DNA from: Verrucomicrobiota bacterium
GTDB lineage: Bacteria > Verrucomicrobiota > Verrucomicrobiia > Opitutales > JAKPNF01
Direction of reading: 5' to 3'
Length of the DNA: 45,903 bases
NCBI GenBank assembly: GCA_029548565.1
Contig: JAKPNF010000083.1
Coordinates: forward strand, 1-45,903
Part shown: positions 28,505-39,178 of the stretch, one piece after another
How positions within the stretch are numbered: the stretch's first letter is position 1
Layout of the letters: each line of letters begins with the position of its first letter
The notes under the pieces: model-generated
Database searches by the model: none
What the model was told of the DNA's origin: nothing
Seen by the model: the letters and a program-made list of their open reading frames with translations, nothing else
Position numbers and translations under genes: made by a program

Positions 28505-30532
28505 TCACGCGACCGTGGGCGAAGGCGCGGCGCCGGGAGCGGGCGGGCTATCTTCTTCCGGCTCGCTGGTCGGCGCGATGATATCGCCCTCGTTCTTTTT
28601 GACGACGGCGGGGCCCAGAACGATCGGGGAGCGGATTTCGCCGTACTCGATGATCTCGTGGACGTGCTTGCCTTCTATCGTTTCGTGTTCGAGCAGTGCC
28701 TGCGCGATCTTTTCGAGCGCGTCGCGCTTGGTCGTCACTATTTCCTTGGCGCGCTCGTATTGCTCCTGAACAATCTTGCGGATCTCCTCGTCGATCTGGC
28801 GGGCGGTTTGCTCGCTGTAATTTTGGTTGCGCGCGATTTCCTTGCCCAGAAAAATGTGCTCCTGATTCTCGCCGAACGACAGCGGCCCCAGCGGGCTCAT
28901 TCCCCAGTCGCACACCATCTTGCGGGCGATTTTGGTGGATTGGCGGATGTCGCCGGAAGCGCCGGTCGTTATGTCGCCCATGATTGTCTCCTCGGCGACG
29001 CGCCCGCCCATGGCGCAGCAAATGTTGTTGAGCAGGCGCTTTTTGCCCTGATTTAAAATGTCCTTGGTCGGCGACATCATGGTCGAGCCAAGGCTCTGCC
29101 CGCGCGGGATGATGGTGACTTTGTGGATGGGCATCGTCCCGTCGTCCACCACCGCCTGAACGAGCGCGTGCCCGGCCTCGTGCACGGCGACGATTTTTTT
29201 GTCGGACTCGTCCATGAGCTTGCGCCGCTCGCGCCCGTAGGCGATTTTTTCGCGCGCCTCGTCAAAGTCGGAAATGTCCACCTCGGGCTTGTTGCAGCGG
29301 GCGGCCAACAGCGCGGCCTCGTTGACGATGTTGGCCAAGTCCGCTCCGGAGAATCCGGGGGTGTTGCGCGCCACACTCATCAAGTCGGTGCCCTCGACCA
29401 TCTTGATCTTCTTGGCGTGCACTTTCAAAATTTCTTCGCGCCCGAACAAGTCCGGCAAGTCGATCATGACCTGGCGGTCGAAACGCCCGGGGCGCAGCAG
29501 CGCGCTGTCGAGCACGTCGGGGCGGTTGGTGGCCGCGATGATGATCACGCCCTCGTGCCCGTCAAAGCCGTCCATCTCCACGAGCAGGGAGTTGAGCGTT
29601 TGCTCGCGCTCGTCGTTGCCGCCGCCCAATCCCGCACCGCGCTGGCGCCCGACGGCGTCGATCTCGTCGATAAAGACGATGCACGGGGCGTTTTTGCGGC
29701 CCTGCTCAAACATGTCGCGCACGCGCGCGGCGCCCACGCCGACGAACATCTCGACAAAGTCCGAGCCGCTGATGGAGAAAAACGGCACGTCGGCCTCGCC
29801 CGCGACGGCGCGCGCCAGCAAGGTCTTGCCCGTTCCCGGAGGGCCCACCATGAGAATACCCTTGGGAATGCGCCCGCCGATTTGCTGGAATTTTTTGGGA
29901 GCCTTTAAAAAGTCTACGATCTCAGCCACTTCCTCTTTCGCCTCGTCACAGCCGGCCACATCTTTGAAGGTCACGCGGTCTTTGTCGCGCGTGAGCATCT
30001 TGGCGCGGCTTTTTCCAAAACTCATCGCACCCTTGCTGCCCGCGCTGAAACGGCGGAACATGAAGATCAGCAAAAAGGCGATCAGTAAAATCGGCAGCAA
30101 GCTCAACAAAATGGAGCCCCAGATGCTCGCTGGAATTTCCTTCATCTCCGGCACAAAACCGCGCAGTTTTTCAAAGGACTGCTCGGGCAGCCGTCCGCTG
30201 CCGCTAAAGGAGACGACCGCGGGCTTCGCGGCCTTGCCCTCCACAGCCACTGTGGCGGCGCTGTCGGCTTTCAGCCTGCCGGAAAATTCGTAAAACTCCG
30301 GGCCGGAATTGCCGTCGGCGCGCACGGAGAGGCTCTCCACCTTGCCCTGCTGGGCGGCCTCCAACAACTGCGCCACCGTGAAGGTCTCGCGCTGCCCGGC
30401 GGTGTTCGTATTGTTCAAAAGCGCGAACGCCAGCGCGAAAATCGCCAGCCAGATAAGGATGACTTTCGGGTCAAAGCGCGCCGGGCCGCTGCGTAGCGGC
30501 TTGTTCTTGCGCGGTGTCAGGTTATTACTCAT
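28505..30532 (-). CDS. ftsH: ATP-dependent zinc metalloprotease FtsH
   Basis: [49 protein letters not shown] zinc motif. Confidence 0.97.
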   Translation of the reverse strand: MSNNLTPRKNKPLRSGPARFDPKVILIWLAIFALAFALLNNTNTAGQRETFTVAQLLEAAQQGKVESLSVRADGNSGPEFYEFSGRLKADSAATVAVEGKAAKPAVVSFSGSGRLPEQSFEKLRGFVPEMKEIPASIWGSILLSLLPILLIAFLLIFMFRRFSAGSKGAMSFGKSRAKMLTRDKDRVTFKDVAGCDEAKEEVAEIVDFLKAPKKFQQIGGRIPKGILMVGPPGTGKTLLARAVAGEADVPFFSISGSDFVEMFVGVGAARVRDMFEQGRKNAPCIVFIDEIDAVGRQRGAGLGGGNDEREQTLNSLLVEMDGFDGHEGVIIIAATNRPDVLDSALLRPGRFDRQVMIDLPDLFGREEILKVHAKKIKMVEGTDLMSVARNTPGFSGADLANIVNEAALLAARCNKPEVDISDFDEAREKIAYGRERRKLMDESDKKIVAVHEAGHALVQAVVDDGTMPIHKVTIIPRGQSLGSTMMSPTKDILNQGKKRLLNNICCAMGGRVAEETIMGDITTGASGDIRQSTKIARKMVCDWGMSPLGPLSFGENQEHIFLGKEIARNQNYSEQTARQIDEEIRKIVQEQYERAKEIVTTKRDALEKIAQALLEHETIEGKHVHEIIEYGEIRSPIVLGPAVVKKNEGDIIAPTSEPEEDSPPAPGAAPSPTVA

Positions 30533-30557
30533 TTTTTTAAAGGTTCAGTTTCGCCGA

Positions 30558-31970
30558 TCAAGGCTTATAAGTCAACCGAAGAGCCCGTGTGGCGCCCGGG
30601 GAAAGACGCGCCGCGTGCGCCGGCGGCAGACAGGCGACCCACAGAATCGCCCCTATTTTTTTATTATAGACAACCGGCAGCGCGTTTCGTTCCATCGCAG
30701 GAATTTTCGCGTCGGTGAAACAATCCTGCACTTTTTTTGTGCCGGGAGCGCCCAACGGGCGGTAACGGTCACCCGCTTTCCACGCGCGCACAACCAGATG
30801 CGTTGCCGCCTTCGGATCGAGAAAAACTTCATTCACAGGTGGGATTTTCCCCGAAAAAATCTTCCTTTTAAGCGCGGCAGAAAGCGCGATTTTTTCCGCG
30901 CTCATGCATGCGCCTGTGGAAAGTTTTATGGTGCCTTTTAAAATTTTTTCACCCCGCAGTTTTTTCGCGGGCGGCGCTTTTTTTAGGAAAAGATTTTTTC
31001 CATCGCTGGACAAAAAACCGTTTGCCCCGGCGCTGACACGGGCTTGCTTGCCTTCGTTTAAAATGTCCAGCAACGCGTCAAAACCGCCCGCGTCAAAGAT
31101 GCCGCCCAGTTCATGCGCGTCGAGCCACGCGCGTAGCGCGCGACGCGTGAGCGCAGACGGAAAATCTTTTAATTTGCCGAAGGCCAGGCTTTTCTTCTTT
31201 TCAAATCGTTTCCCCAACAAACGATCGAGCCATTCGCCCAGCGCGGCATCGTCCTCGCTCAAAAAACGGTGGGAACGCAAAAAGCCATCCTCTAGCGCGC
31301 GCGGGGCGAGCGCCTTTTTCAATTCATCGAGCAATCCCAACCGCAGGCGGTTGCGCAGATAGTCAGTCTTTAAATTGGAAGCATCCTCGCGCCACGGCAC
31401 GCCCGTCTGTTTGAGAGCGGCTTGCAGCGCCTCTTTTTTCATCTCCAAAAGCGGGCGCAGTAAAAAAAGCCCGCGCCAGGGCTGCACGGCCTTCGGTGCC
31501 GCGATATGTGCGCTGCCGCGAATGAGGCGCAGGAGCATGGTTTCCACCACATCGAGCGCGTGATGCCCAAAGGCCAGCATTTTTATATTGTGCGTGCGGC
31601 AGGTTTTTTCAAAAAAAGAAAAACGCAGTTTTCGCAAAAGCGCCTCGTCGTGTTTTTTTAGCGCGGGCGCCTTTTGGCAGTAAAAGGCAACACCGAGTTT
31701 TTTAGCGAGCTGCCCGACAAACGCCGCATCTTTGTTCGCGGCGCCCTTGCGCAGGCCGTGGTTGTAGTGCAGCAGCGCGATCTTTCCCTTTCGCCGCGCA
31801 TATAAAAAAAGCGCCAGCGCCACCGAGTCCACTCCACCCGAGCAGGCCACGCCCATGATCCCTTTTTGTTTGTCCACGCAGGCAAGCGCGGCGTTGTTTT
31901 CAGACAGCGGCAGCGACGCCGCGAGACTTTCGGCGGCGGCTTTAAAATCGCTGCCGTGCTTGCGTGGCAT
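30558..31970 (-). CDS. tilS: tRNA(Ile)-lysidine synthase
   Basis: PP-loop ACSGGVDSVALALF; LLHYNHGLR; C-terminal WKAGDRYRPLG domain. Confidence 0.92.
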   Translation of the reverse strand: MPRKHGSDFKAAAESLAASLPLSENNAALACVDKQKGIMGVACSGGVDSVALALFLYARRKGKIALLHYNHGLRKGAANKDAAFVGQLAKKLGVAFYCQKAPALKKHDEALLRKLRFSFFEKTCRTHNIKMLAFGHHALDVVETMLLRLIRGSAHIAAPKAVQPWRGLFLLRPLLEMKKEALQAALKQTGVPWREDASNLKTDYLRNRLRLGLLDELKKALAPRALEDGFLRSHRFLSEDDAALGEWLDRLLGKRFEKKKSLAFGKLKDFPSALTRRALRAWLDAHELGGIFDAGGFDALLDILNEGKQARVSAGANGFLSSDGKNLFLKKAPPAKKLRGEKILKGTIKLSTGACMSAEKIALSAALKRKIFSGKIPPVNEVFLDPKAATHLVVRAWKAGDRYRPLGAPGTKKVQDCFTDAKIPAMERNALPVVYNKKIGAILWVACLPPAHAARLSPGATRALRLTYKP

Positions 31971-31973
31971 TGG

Positions 31974-33248
31974 TCAGGCGCGCGCGCCGATAAAATCCTG
32001 CCCCATCCAGGGCTTTAGGCATTCGGGAATTTTTACGGTGCCGTCGCTTTGCAAATTGTTTTCCAGCAGCGCGGCCAGCACGCGCGGGATGGCCAGCGCC
32101 GAGCCGTTGAGCGTGTGCACGAACTGCGGTTTGCCGCCGTTGGCACGGTAACGGATATTGGCGCGGCGGGCTTGGAAGTCTGTGAAATTAGAGCAACTGG
32201 AAACCTCCAACCAGCGCTTTTGACCGGCGGCGAACACTTCCAGATCGTACTGCTTGGCATGCGGGAAGCCGATGTCGCCCGCGCAAATCAGCAGCACACG
32301 GTACGGCAGGCCGAGCTTTTGCAGCAGTCCCTCGGCGTCGGCGCGCAGGCTTTCCAGTTCGTCAAAACTTCTGTCGGGATGCACCCACTTGACGATCTCG
32401 ACCTTGTCGAACTGGTGCAGGCGGTTCAGTCCGCGCACGTGCGCGCCCCAACTGCCCGCCTCACGACGGAAGCACGGCGTGTACGCGCAGCGTTTCACCG
32501 GCAGCTCCTCCTCGTCCAAAATCTCGTCGCGGAAAAAATTGGTGACGGGCACCTCGGCCGTCGGCACCATGTACATCCCGTCTTCTTGCGCGAAATACAT
32601 CATCCCCTCTTTGTCAGGCAACTGCCCCGTGGCTGTGGCGCTGGCGGCGTTGACAAGGATCGGCGGCATCACTTCCTCGTAGCCGTTTTTGCGCGCCTCC
32701 TCCAAAAAGAAACTCAACAACGCGCGCACGAGGCGTGCCATGTCACCCACGTAAAACGGAAAGCCCGCCCCCGTCACCTTCACGCCGCGCTCGAAGTCCA
32801 GCAACTTTGAAAACCACGGGATGTCGAAATGCGCCAGCGCGTCGGGGTAGTCTTTTTCGTCGGAAGAGCCCCAAGTAAAAATACTTTTGTTGTCCGCGTC
32901 GTTGCGTCCGTCGGGCACGGAGGGGTCGGGCAGGTTGGGCACGCTCATCAAGAGCGCGGAAAAGCTGTCTTCCGCATCCTTGGCCTGCGCCTCCAATTCC
33001 TTCACCTGCCCCGCAATCGTGCGCATTTCGGCGAGCTTTGCCTGAAACTCGGGCGAACCCTTGGGCAGCTTCGCCATCTCGGCATTGGCCTGTTTTTGCG
33101 CGGCGCGAGCGTTCTCGGCCTGCGTCAGGCAGGCGCGGCGTTGCTCATCGGCAGCCTTCAGCGCGTCGAAATCGACGTCGAACTTCTTGCGGGCGACGGC
33201 GGCCTTCACGCGGTCAAAATCTTCACGAATGAGACGAATATCCAACAT
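31974..33248 (-). CDS. serS: Seryl-tRNA synthetase
   Basis: MLDIRLIREDFDRVKAAVARK; class II motifs and C-terminal NGSALAIPRVLAALLENNLQSDGTVKIPECLKPWMG. Confidence 0.97.
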   Translation of the reverse strand: MLDIRLIREDFDRVKAAVARKKFDVDFDALKAADEQRRACLTQAENARAAQKQANAEMAKLPKGSPEFQAKLAEMRTIAGQVKELEAQAKDAEDSFSALLMSVPNLPDPSVPDGRNDADNKSIFTWGSSDEKDYPDALAHFDIPWFSKLLDFERGVKVTGAGFPFYVGDMARLVRALLSFFLEEARKNGYEEVMPPILVNAASATATGQLPDKEGMMYFAQEDGMYMVPTAEVPVTNFFRDEILDEEELPVKRCAYTPCFRREAGSWGAHVRGLNRLHQFDKVEIVKWVHPDRSFDELESLRADAEGLLQKLGLPYRVLLICAGDIGFPHAKQYDLEVFAAGQKRWLEVSSCSNFTDFQARRANIRYRANGGKPQFVHTLNGSALAIPRVLAALLENNLQSDGTVKIPECLKPWMGQDFIGARA

Positions 33249-33352
33249 AAAATATAAAAGTTTTTAAGAAACCAAGTATGGGTTGTTTTATAAGAAAAGG
33301 CACTTCAAAAAAGCCTTGGACAGCCCGCCGCGCACGCGCTAGAGTTTTGAGC

Positions 33353-34417
33353 ATGCCCAGATCCCAATTTTACGCGGTCATTATGGCAGGCGGCAGCGGC
33401 GAGCGCTTCTGGCCGATGAGCCGCCACGCCACCCCCAAGCACATGCTTCCAATTGTCGGGCGCGGTGCGATGATCACGCAGACGGTTGAACGCCTCAAGG
33501 GCCTTATTCCGCCCGAGCGCGTCCTCATCCTCACGCAAAAATACCAGATCAAACGCCTGCGCGAGCTGTGTCCGCAGTTGCCCAAAAAGAACTTTTTCGC
33601 CGAGCCCATGCGCCGCGACACCGCCGCCGCCGCCGCGCTAGCCGGGCTGCTAATCGAAAAGCGCGACCCAAACGCCACCTTCGTCGTGCTGCCCTCAGAC
33701 GCTTACATCAAAGATGCCGCCGCCTACCGCAAGACGCTGAAAATCGCGCTCGAAGCAGCCTCCAAAAACGACCTGATCGTCACCGTCGGCATGAAGCCCA
33801 CGCGCCCGGCCACCAACTACGGGTATTTGAAAACAGGCAAGCCAACAAAGGGTTTAAACGGCGTCCTAAACGTCGAGCGCTTCGTCGAAAAGCCCGACTT
33901 AAGCACCGCCAAAAAATACCTCAAGCAAGGCGGCTATTATTGGAACGGCGGAGTTTTCGCGTGGTCGGTGCCCACACTCAAGGCCGCTTTTAAAAAGCAC
34001 TGCCCCGCCCTGTCCAAGCCGTTTTCACGCCTGGCCCAGGCAAAAAATTTCGAGGCCGAGCTGCAAAAAGTCTTTCCGAAGCTCGACCGCATTTCCGTCG
34101 ATTACGCCGTCATGGAAAAGGCGGACAACATCGCGATGGTTCCCGCCACGTTCGACTGGGACGACGTCGGCGAGTGGACGAGCACCGCCCGCCACCACGC
34201 CAAGGATGAAAACGGCAACACCCTGTGCGCGCAAGCCGTGCTGGAGGCGTCCAAAAACAACATCGTGTACAGCGGCAACAAAAAGCACCTGATCGCGCTG
34301 TGCGGGGTTAAAAACCTGATAGTCGTGCACACCCCCGACGCCACGCTTGTGTGCGACAAGGCGCACGCGGGGCACCTGAAAGAGCTCCTCAAAAAAGTCC
34401 CCGAAACCTACCGCTAA
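33353..34417 (+). CDS. Mannose-1-phosphate guanylyltransferase
   Basis: VIMAGGSGERFWPMSRHATPKHML; VEKPDLSTAKKYL; start at MPRSQFYAVIMAGG preferred. Confidence 0.92.
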   Translation: MPRSQFYAVIMAGGSGERFWPMSRHATPKHMLPIVGRGAMITQTVERLKGLIPPERVLILTQKYQIKRLRELCPQLPKKNFFAEPMRRDTAAAAALAGLLIEKRDPNATFVVLPSDAYIKDAAAYRKTLKIALEAASKNDLIVTVGMKPTRPATNYGYLKTGKPTKGLNGVLNVERFVEKPDLSTAKKYLKQGGYYWNGGVFAWSVPTLKAAFKKHCPALSKPFSRLAQAKNFEAELQKVFPKLDRISVDYAVMEKADNIAMVPATFDWDDVGEWTSTARHHAKDENGNTLCAQAVLEASKNNIVYSGNKKHLIALCGVKNLIVVHTPDATLVCDKAHAGHLKELLKKVPETYR

Positions 34418-34418
34418 G

Positions 34419-34811
34419 ATGCCAAACTCCCCGCAAAAGCAACCCCTCATGGAACGCCTCGCTCTGGCGCGGATTTGGCGCGCGTTTTTCTATTCTCTGG
34501 CCGGCCTAAAAACCGCCTTCAAAAATGAGGCCGCCTTCCGCCAGGAACTGCTGCTTTCCGTCGTCCTCATCGCACTGGCCTTTCTAATGGACATCGGCTG
34601 GGGACAACGCGCACTGCTACTATCCAGCGTCCTCATCGTGCTTGTCGTCGAAATACTCAACTCGGCAATAGAAGCCGTCGTCGACCTAATCACAAAAGAA
34701 AAACACCCCCTCGCCAAAAACGCCAAAGATCTCGGCAGCGCCGCCGTGCTGTTGTCCTTCGTCAACCTCGCCGTCGTGTGGACGTGCGTGTTGTTTAGTC
34801 GCTGTCTTTAG
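34419..34811 (+). CDS. dgkA: Diacylglycerol kinase family protein
   Basis: GLKTAFKNEAAFRQEL and VVEILNSAIEAVVDLI motifs. Confidence 0.88.
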   Translation: MPNSPQKQPLMERLALARIWRAFFYSLAGLKTAFKNEAAFRQELLLSVVLIALAFLMDIGWGQRALLLSSVLIVLVVEILNSAIEAVVDLITKEKHPLAKNAKDLGSAAVLLSFVNLAVVWTCVLFSRCL

Positions 34812-34840
34812 GAATCGGTATGGATTTTCGGCTCTGCCAT

Positions 34841-36516
34841 CTACTGTTTTTGCTGCGCGCCGTAGATGCAGTTGCGTGCTAGCTCGAGGCCTTCTTCTAT
34901 AGTGGTGGCCAGGGGTCTTCGCCGAGGCGTTCGCTGAAGCCGCTTTTGTCCATGACCGCGCGCACGCGTCTGGGCACGCGGCACAGGATCAGGTGGCGGC
35001 CGCGGCTGCGCAGGCGCTCGTAGAGCGACTCGAGGGCGTTCAGGCCGGTGGCATCTATCGTGATCACCTCGTCCAGGCACAGCACCATCGCGCGCAGGCC
35101 TTCGCCGGTGCGCCGGAAAGAGGTTTCGAGTTTATCGGCGGTGCCGAAGAAAAAGGCTCCCTGAATGCGGAACAAAAAGACGCCTTCGGGCCAGCTGTCG
35201 TCGGCCCACACGGGACGGCCGCCGTTGGAGGGGTGCGCCTCGTCCAGCGCCGCGATTTTGGACGTCTCGGTCATGCGCTTGATGAACAGCAGCGCGGCCA
35301 GCACAACGCCCACTTCCACCGCCACCGTCAAATCGACGATCACGGTGAGCAAGAAGACGCTCAAAAACACAATCGCGTCGTACAGCGGCACTTTTTTGAG
35401 GCGGCGAAACTCGTTCCACTCGCCCATGCGCAATGCCGTGACCATCAGGACGGCCGCCAGCGCGGCCAAGGGAATCCACTGCACCAACGGCGCGGCCGCC
35501 ACCATGATCACCAGCAGCACAAGCGCGTGCACGATGCCGGAGACGGGGCTTTGCGCGCCGCTGCGGATATTGGTGGCGGTACGGGCGATGGCACCCGTGG
35601 CGGGGATGCCGCCAAACAGCGGCGTGATCATGTTGGCGATGCCCTGCCCCATCAGCTCCTGGTTGGAGTCGTGGCGGTCGTTGGTGAGCCCATCGGCCAC
35701 GACCGCGGACAGCAGCGACTCGATCGCGCACAGCAACGCGATCGCGAAGGCCGGGCCTATCAGGCGCGGCACGGCGGCCCACTCGATGTCCGGCAGGCGC
35801 AGCGAGGGCAAGCCGCGCGGGATCTCGCCAAAGGCCGTCTGGATGGTCTGCACGTCAAGCCCCAGCGCCCACACCAGCACGGTGGCCAGCACGAGCGAGA
35901 CGATGGAGGCCGGCACCACGCGTTGAAAGCGCGGCGGCCAGCGCAAGATCAAGGCAAAGCAGCCCAGCGCGATCAGGATGCTGACCCAGTTGGCCGTCGG
36001 CAACTGTTGCCAGATGGCCGTCATTTTTTGGAAGAACTCGGGCGATGTTTTCTCCGGCATGTCCAGCCCCAGAAAATTGGGCACCTGCCCCAAAAAAATG
36101 ATGACGGCGATGCCGCTGGTAAAACCCATCGTCACGGGATAGGGGATGTACTTGATCATGCGGCCCAGTCCCGTCAGTCCCATCAAAAACAAAATCACGC
36201 CCGCCAAAAACGTGCACAGCATGAACCCGCCCAGCCCATGGACCAGCACGATCCCCGCCACGATCGGCACAAAGGCGCCCGTGGGGCCGCCGATCTGAAA
36301 GCGCGAGCCGCCCAGCGCGGAGATCAGAAAGCCCGCGATCACGGCGGTGATCAACCCCTCGCTGGGGGACACGCCGCTGGCGATCGCAAAACCGATGGCC
36401 AAGGGCAGCGCCACAATCCCCACCGTTAGCCCCGCCGAGAGGTCGGCGCGGAAAGTCCGGGAATTGTAGCCCTTGAGTGAATCGAGGATGACTGGGCGGA
36501 AGCGGCTGACTTTCAT
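34841..36516 (-). CDS. SulP family anion transporter with STAS domain; C-terminus apparently frameshifted (intact ORF 34897-36516)
   Basis: TVGIVALPLAIGFAIASG...SLLSAVVADGLTNDRHDSNQELMGQGIAN; STAS domain; expected STAS C-terminus LATTIEEGLELARNC lies in another frame. Confidence 0.88.
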
Positions 36517-36535
36517 CTAATGCTTTATCAAAAGG

Positions 36536-36559
36536 AAAAACCGCCGGATATTCCGGCGG
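36536..36559 (-). terminator. Rho-independent terminator of the ABC exporter operon
   Basis: CCGCCGGA-TAT-TCCGGCGG with a T-run on the minus strand. Confidence 0.85.
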
Positions 36560-36603
36560 TCGCGTTTATCACGTGTGGATTCGGTGTTTTTTTGTGAATT
36601 AAA

Positions 36604-38763
36604 TCAAAGGGCGGCATTGAGGTTGTCCGCGGGCGGGGCAAACAGGCGCTTGGTTTGCGCGCCAACCGTGAGGCCCGCCTGCTGGCGCATGATCGCGGTG
36701 CCGGCTTTTTCCACACCGATGCGGCATACCTGCGAGGCCGGGTACATATCCTGTCCCGCCAAAAAGTAAGCCAGCGCGCTGGCGTAGTTGCCGTTGGCCA
36801 AGGCGTCTTCGCCCATCGAAAGCATGCGCGCGAAGGGCCCCACCTGCGGGGCGATTTGGCCGATCGTGCGGGAAAGGTCGGGGTCGTTTTCCTCGAGCGA
36901 ACGGGCGTTGAGCAAGGTCTCCCAAGCGGCGTAGGGGTTACGCTGGGCCATCGCCTCCTGCGCGTAAGCGATCGCCACGTCGATTTTTGACAGGCGGCCG
37001 GCGATCGCCTTTAGCTGCTCGGCGCGGCGTTCATCGCGCGAAAGCGCCATGCCGTATTCCACCGAGCGGGCGTAAATCTGGCGGTAATTTTTCTGCGCGA
37101 GCAACTGGTCGAACATCGGCGCGAGCTGGGTGCTTTCGTCGGCGCTGTCGGCGGCCAGTTTGGAAAAGTCCCTGATATTGGGGTTCAGCGGCCAGAGCTG
37201 GACGGCCTGCTGCATTTCCACCTGCGCGCGCTTGGCGTCGCCGGTGAGCATGGCCTGCTTGGCCGAGTACAGCGCAATGTTGCTGGCCTGCATGGCAGTC
37301 TTGACAGCCGAGCGCACGGGCGCCCCTGGAAAGTCAGGCGCAGCCTCCTGTAGCGTGTCCAAAATCGCGTCCGCGCTGGCGTAGTCGCGAGTTTCGGCCA
37401 CCTTTTGCAAGTCGCGCGCGGCGCGGTAGATTTTCAGCAGCTCGCGGCGCTTTTCCGTGGAGAAGGCGTTCACGTCGGCATGGTGCTCGCCTAAAATAAA
37501 GGTCTCTTGCAAGCGCTCGAGCGCCGACCATTTGTCGCCGGCCTCGTAAGACGCCTCCACCGAGCGCATGCCCGTGCGCACGTCCACCTGCGCCTCGCGC
37601 GCGATGGCCTCCAGCGAGCGCATGCTCGGGGTGATGTCCGCCGTCTGGAAAAACTGCGAGAGCTGCGTCTTGCCCACGTCCAGCCCCTGATGCGAACCCT
37701 TGAAAATATTTTGGTAAAACTCGATGGCGATCAACGCGTGCTGAAAGCGCCGCTGCATCAGAAAACTGAGGATCTGTGTCTGGAACTGCAGCTTGGAGCG
37801 CATGTTGGCGGCATATTGCTCGGTTTCCAGCGCAAGGATTTCCGCGTTGGTTCTGGCCAGTTCCGCCGCGGTGATGCTGTTGTAATCGGTGATAGCCTGG
37901 ATCGGCGTGGTGGGCGCCAGCGCGGGGCTCGCGCCGGCGGAATTGCCTTCCCCGCCAAAATCCACGTGCGCGTCGCCAATACCCGCGGAAAAAGTGCTGT
38001 TGGACTTATTGCCGGAGCTTTTTTCTGAACTTTTTTCGGAGCTTTTTGAACTTTGCTGCCCCCCCTGATCGGTTTGCTGCTGCCTTCTATTTTGCTCGCG
38101 CTTGATGATTTCGCGTTTGAGGCTGTATTTATAGGCGTCGTCCTGCTCGTTCTTTTTCTGGTAATCCCAATAGGCCACGCCGCGTTCCTGATGGCGGCGG
38201 TTGCGTTCCAGCTCGGCTTTTTCGATGAAGGAAGTGCTGTATTCGGCGCGCACACTCCAGGCGTTGAATATCTGGTTGGCCACCAGCAGCGAGCCCTCGG
38301 CGTCGGAAGGAAACTTCGCCGCGTCGTACAACAGCGTCCAAGCCTGGTAGGTTTTGTCCACGCCCTTTTCAGTGTTGTTGACCTGCAATAAATCCGTGAT
38401 CTGGCCGAGGATCTCGCGGTAGGTGCGCTCGGCCTCGTACTCCTCCAGCGGGGCGCTGAGGTAACGCTCGAAGCGCGCGCGCGCGGCGCGGGAGGTGCCC
38501 ACGTTGAAGCGCTTGCCCTTCCAGGCGAAGGCGCCTTCCTCAAAGTCCGGCGAGAAAGCCGGGCCCATCACAAAGCGCTCCATGATGGCCGGGACGGAAT
38601 TGTCCGTGCCGGTCTTGGTGCCGTCGTCGGGATTGCGCACACCGGCGGCATCGGCGATGACGCCGGCGCTGCTTTGGTATTCCTTGGAGTCGGCCGCGTG
38701 CACGTGCGCCCAGCAAACAAGCAGTGCCACCGCCGAAAAAATGAGGGAAAGTTTTGTTTTCAT
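36604..38763 (-). CDS. Large secreted protein of unknown function, helical/TPR-like with low-complexity S/K/E/Q linker
   Basis: Signal peptide; linker QNRRQQQTDQGGQQSSKSSEKSSEKSSGNKSNS; last gene of a three-gene unit. Confidence 0.75.
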   Translation of the reverse strand: MKTKLSLIFSAVALLVCWAHVHAADSKEYQSSAGVIADAAGVRNPDDGTKTGTDNSVPAIMERFVMGPAFSPDFEEGAFAWKGKRFNVGTSRAARARFERYLSAPLEEYEAERTYREILGQITDLLQVNNTEKGVDKTYQAWTLLYDAAKFPSDAEGSLLVANQIFNAWSVRAEYSTSFIEKAELERNRRHQERGVAYWDYQKKNEQDDAYKYSLKREIIKREQNRRQQQTDQGGQQSSKSSEKSSEKSSGNKSNSTFSAGIGDAHVDFGGEGNSAGASPALAPTTPIQAITDYNSITAAELARTNAEILALETEQYAANMRSKLQFQTQILSFLMQRRFQHALIAIEFYQNIFKGSHQGLDVGKTQLSQFFQTADITPSMRSLEAIAREAQVDVRTGMRSVEASYEAGDKWSALERLQETFILGEHHADVNAFSTEKRRELLKIYRAARDLQKVAETRDYASADAILDTLQEAAPDFPGAPVRSAVKTAMQASNIALYSAKQAMLTGDAKRAQVEMQQAVQLWPLNPNIRDFSKLAADSADESTQLAPMFDQLLAQKNYRQIYARSVEYGMALSRDERRAEQLKAIAGRLSKIDVAIAYAQEAMAQRNPYAAWETLLNARSLEENDPDLSRTIGQIAPQVGPFARMLSMGEDALANGNYASALAYFLAGQDMYPASQVCRIGVEKAGTAIMRQQAGLTVGAQTKRLFAPPADNLNAAL

Positions 38764-38788
38764 AATGGCGTTTCCGGTTGTGTCTGGA

Positions 38789-39160
38789 TCAGAGTTTTTG
38801 CAGCGATTTCAGCGTGATCAGCCCATCTTTGTCAACCTGCACCGACATGCGGTAACGTTGCCCGACGCTGAGGTTTTCCTGAAGGTTCTTCGGCGCGAGC
38901 ACCCCGAGCCGCCCGTCGTTCAAGCGCACGGACAGCAGGCGGCCAATCTCGGGATCCCAGGCCAATTGCGCGTCTATCTGCCCCTCGATCGTGTAGGAGT
39001 TGCCTTGGAAGTTGGTGGCCGCCTCGCGGTATTGCTCGACGGAAAAACGGTCCAGCGAATCCGCCGAGCCCTTGCGCACCAGCACGAGGATCACGGCGAT
39101 CAAAATGCCTATGAGCGGAATCGCCACGGCATACCATACGGGGTTGATTTTATTTGGCAT
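38789..39160 (-). CDS. Small membrane-anchored hypothetical protein
   Basis: One N-terminal TM helix followed by a soluble domain; 25-nt gap to the downstream gene. Confidence 0.7.
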   Translation of the reverse strand: MPNKINPVWYAVAIPLIGILIAVILVLVRKGSADSLDRFSVEQYREAATNFQGNSYTIEGQIDAQLAWDPEIGRLLSVRLNDGRLGVLAPKNLQENLSVGQRYRMSVQVDKDGLITLKSLQKL

Positions 39161-39178
39161 GTGAAGAATTAAACTGAT

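Noticed and set aside
34993-36429. 478-aa plus-strand ORF opposite SulP
   Set aside because: Antisense to a clear transporter; Q/H/R-rich low-information translation, no recognisable domain.
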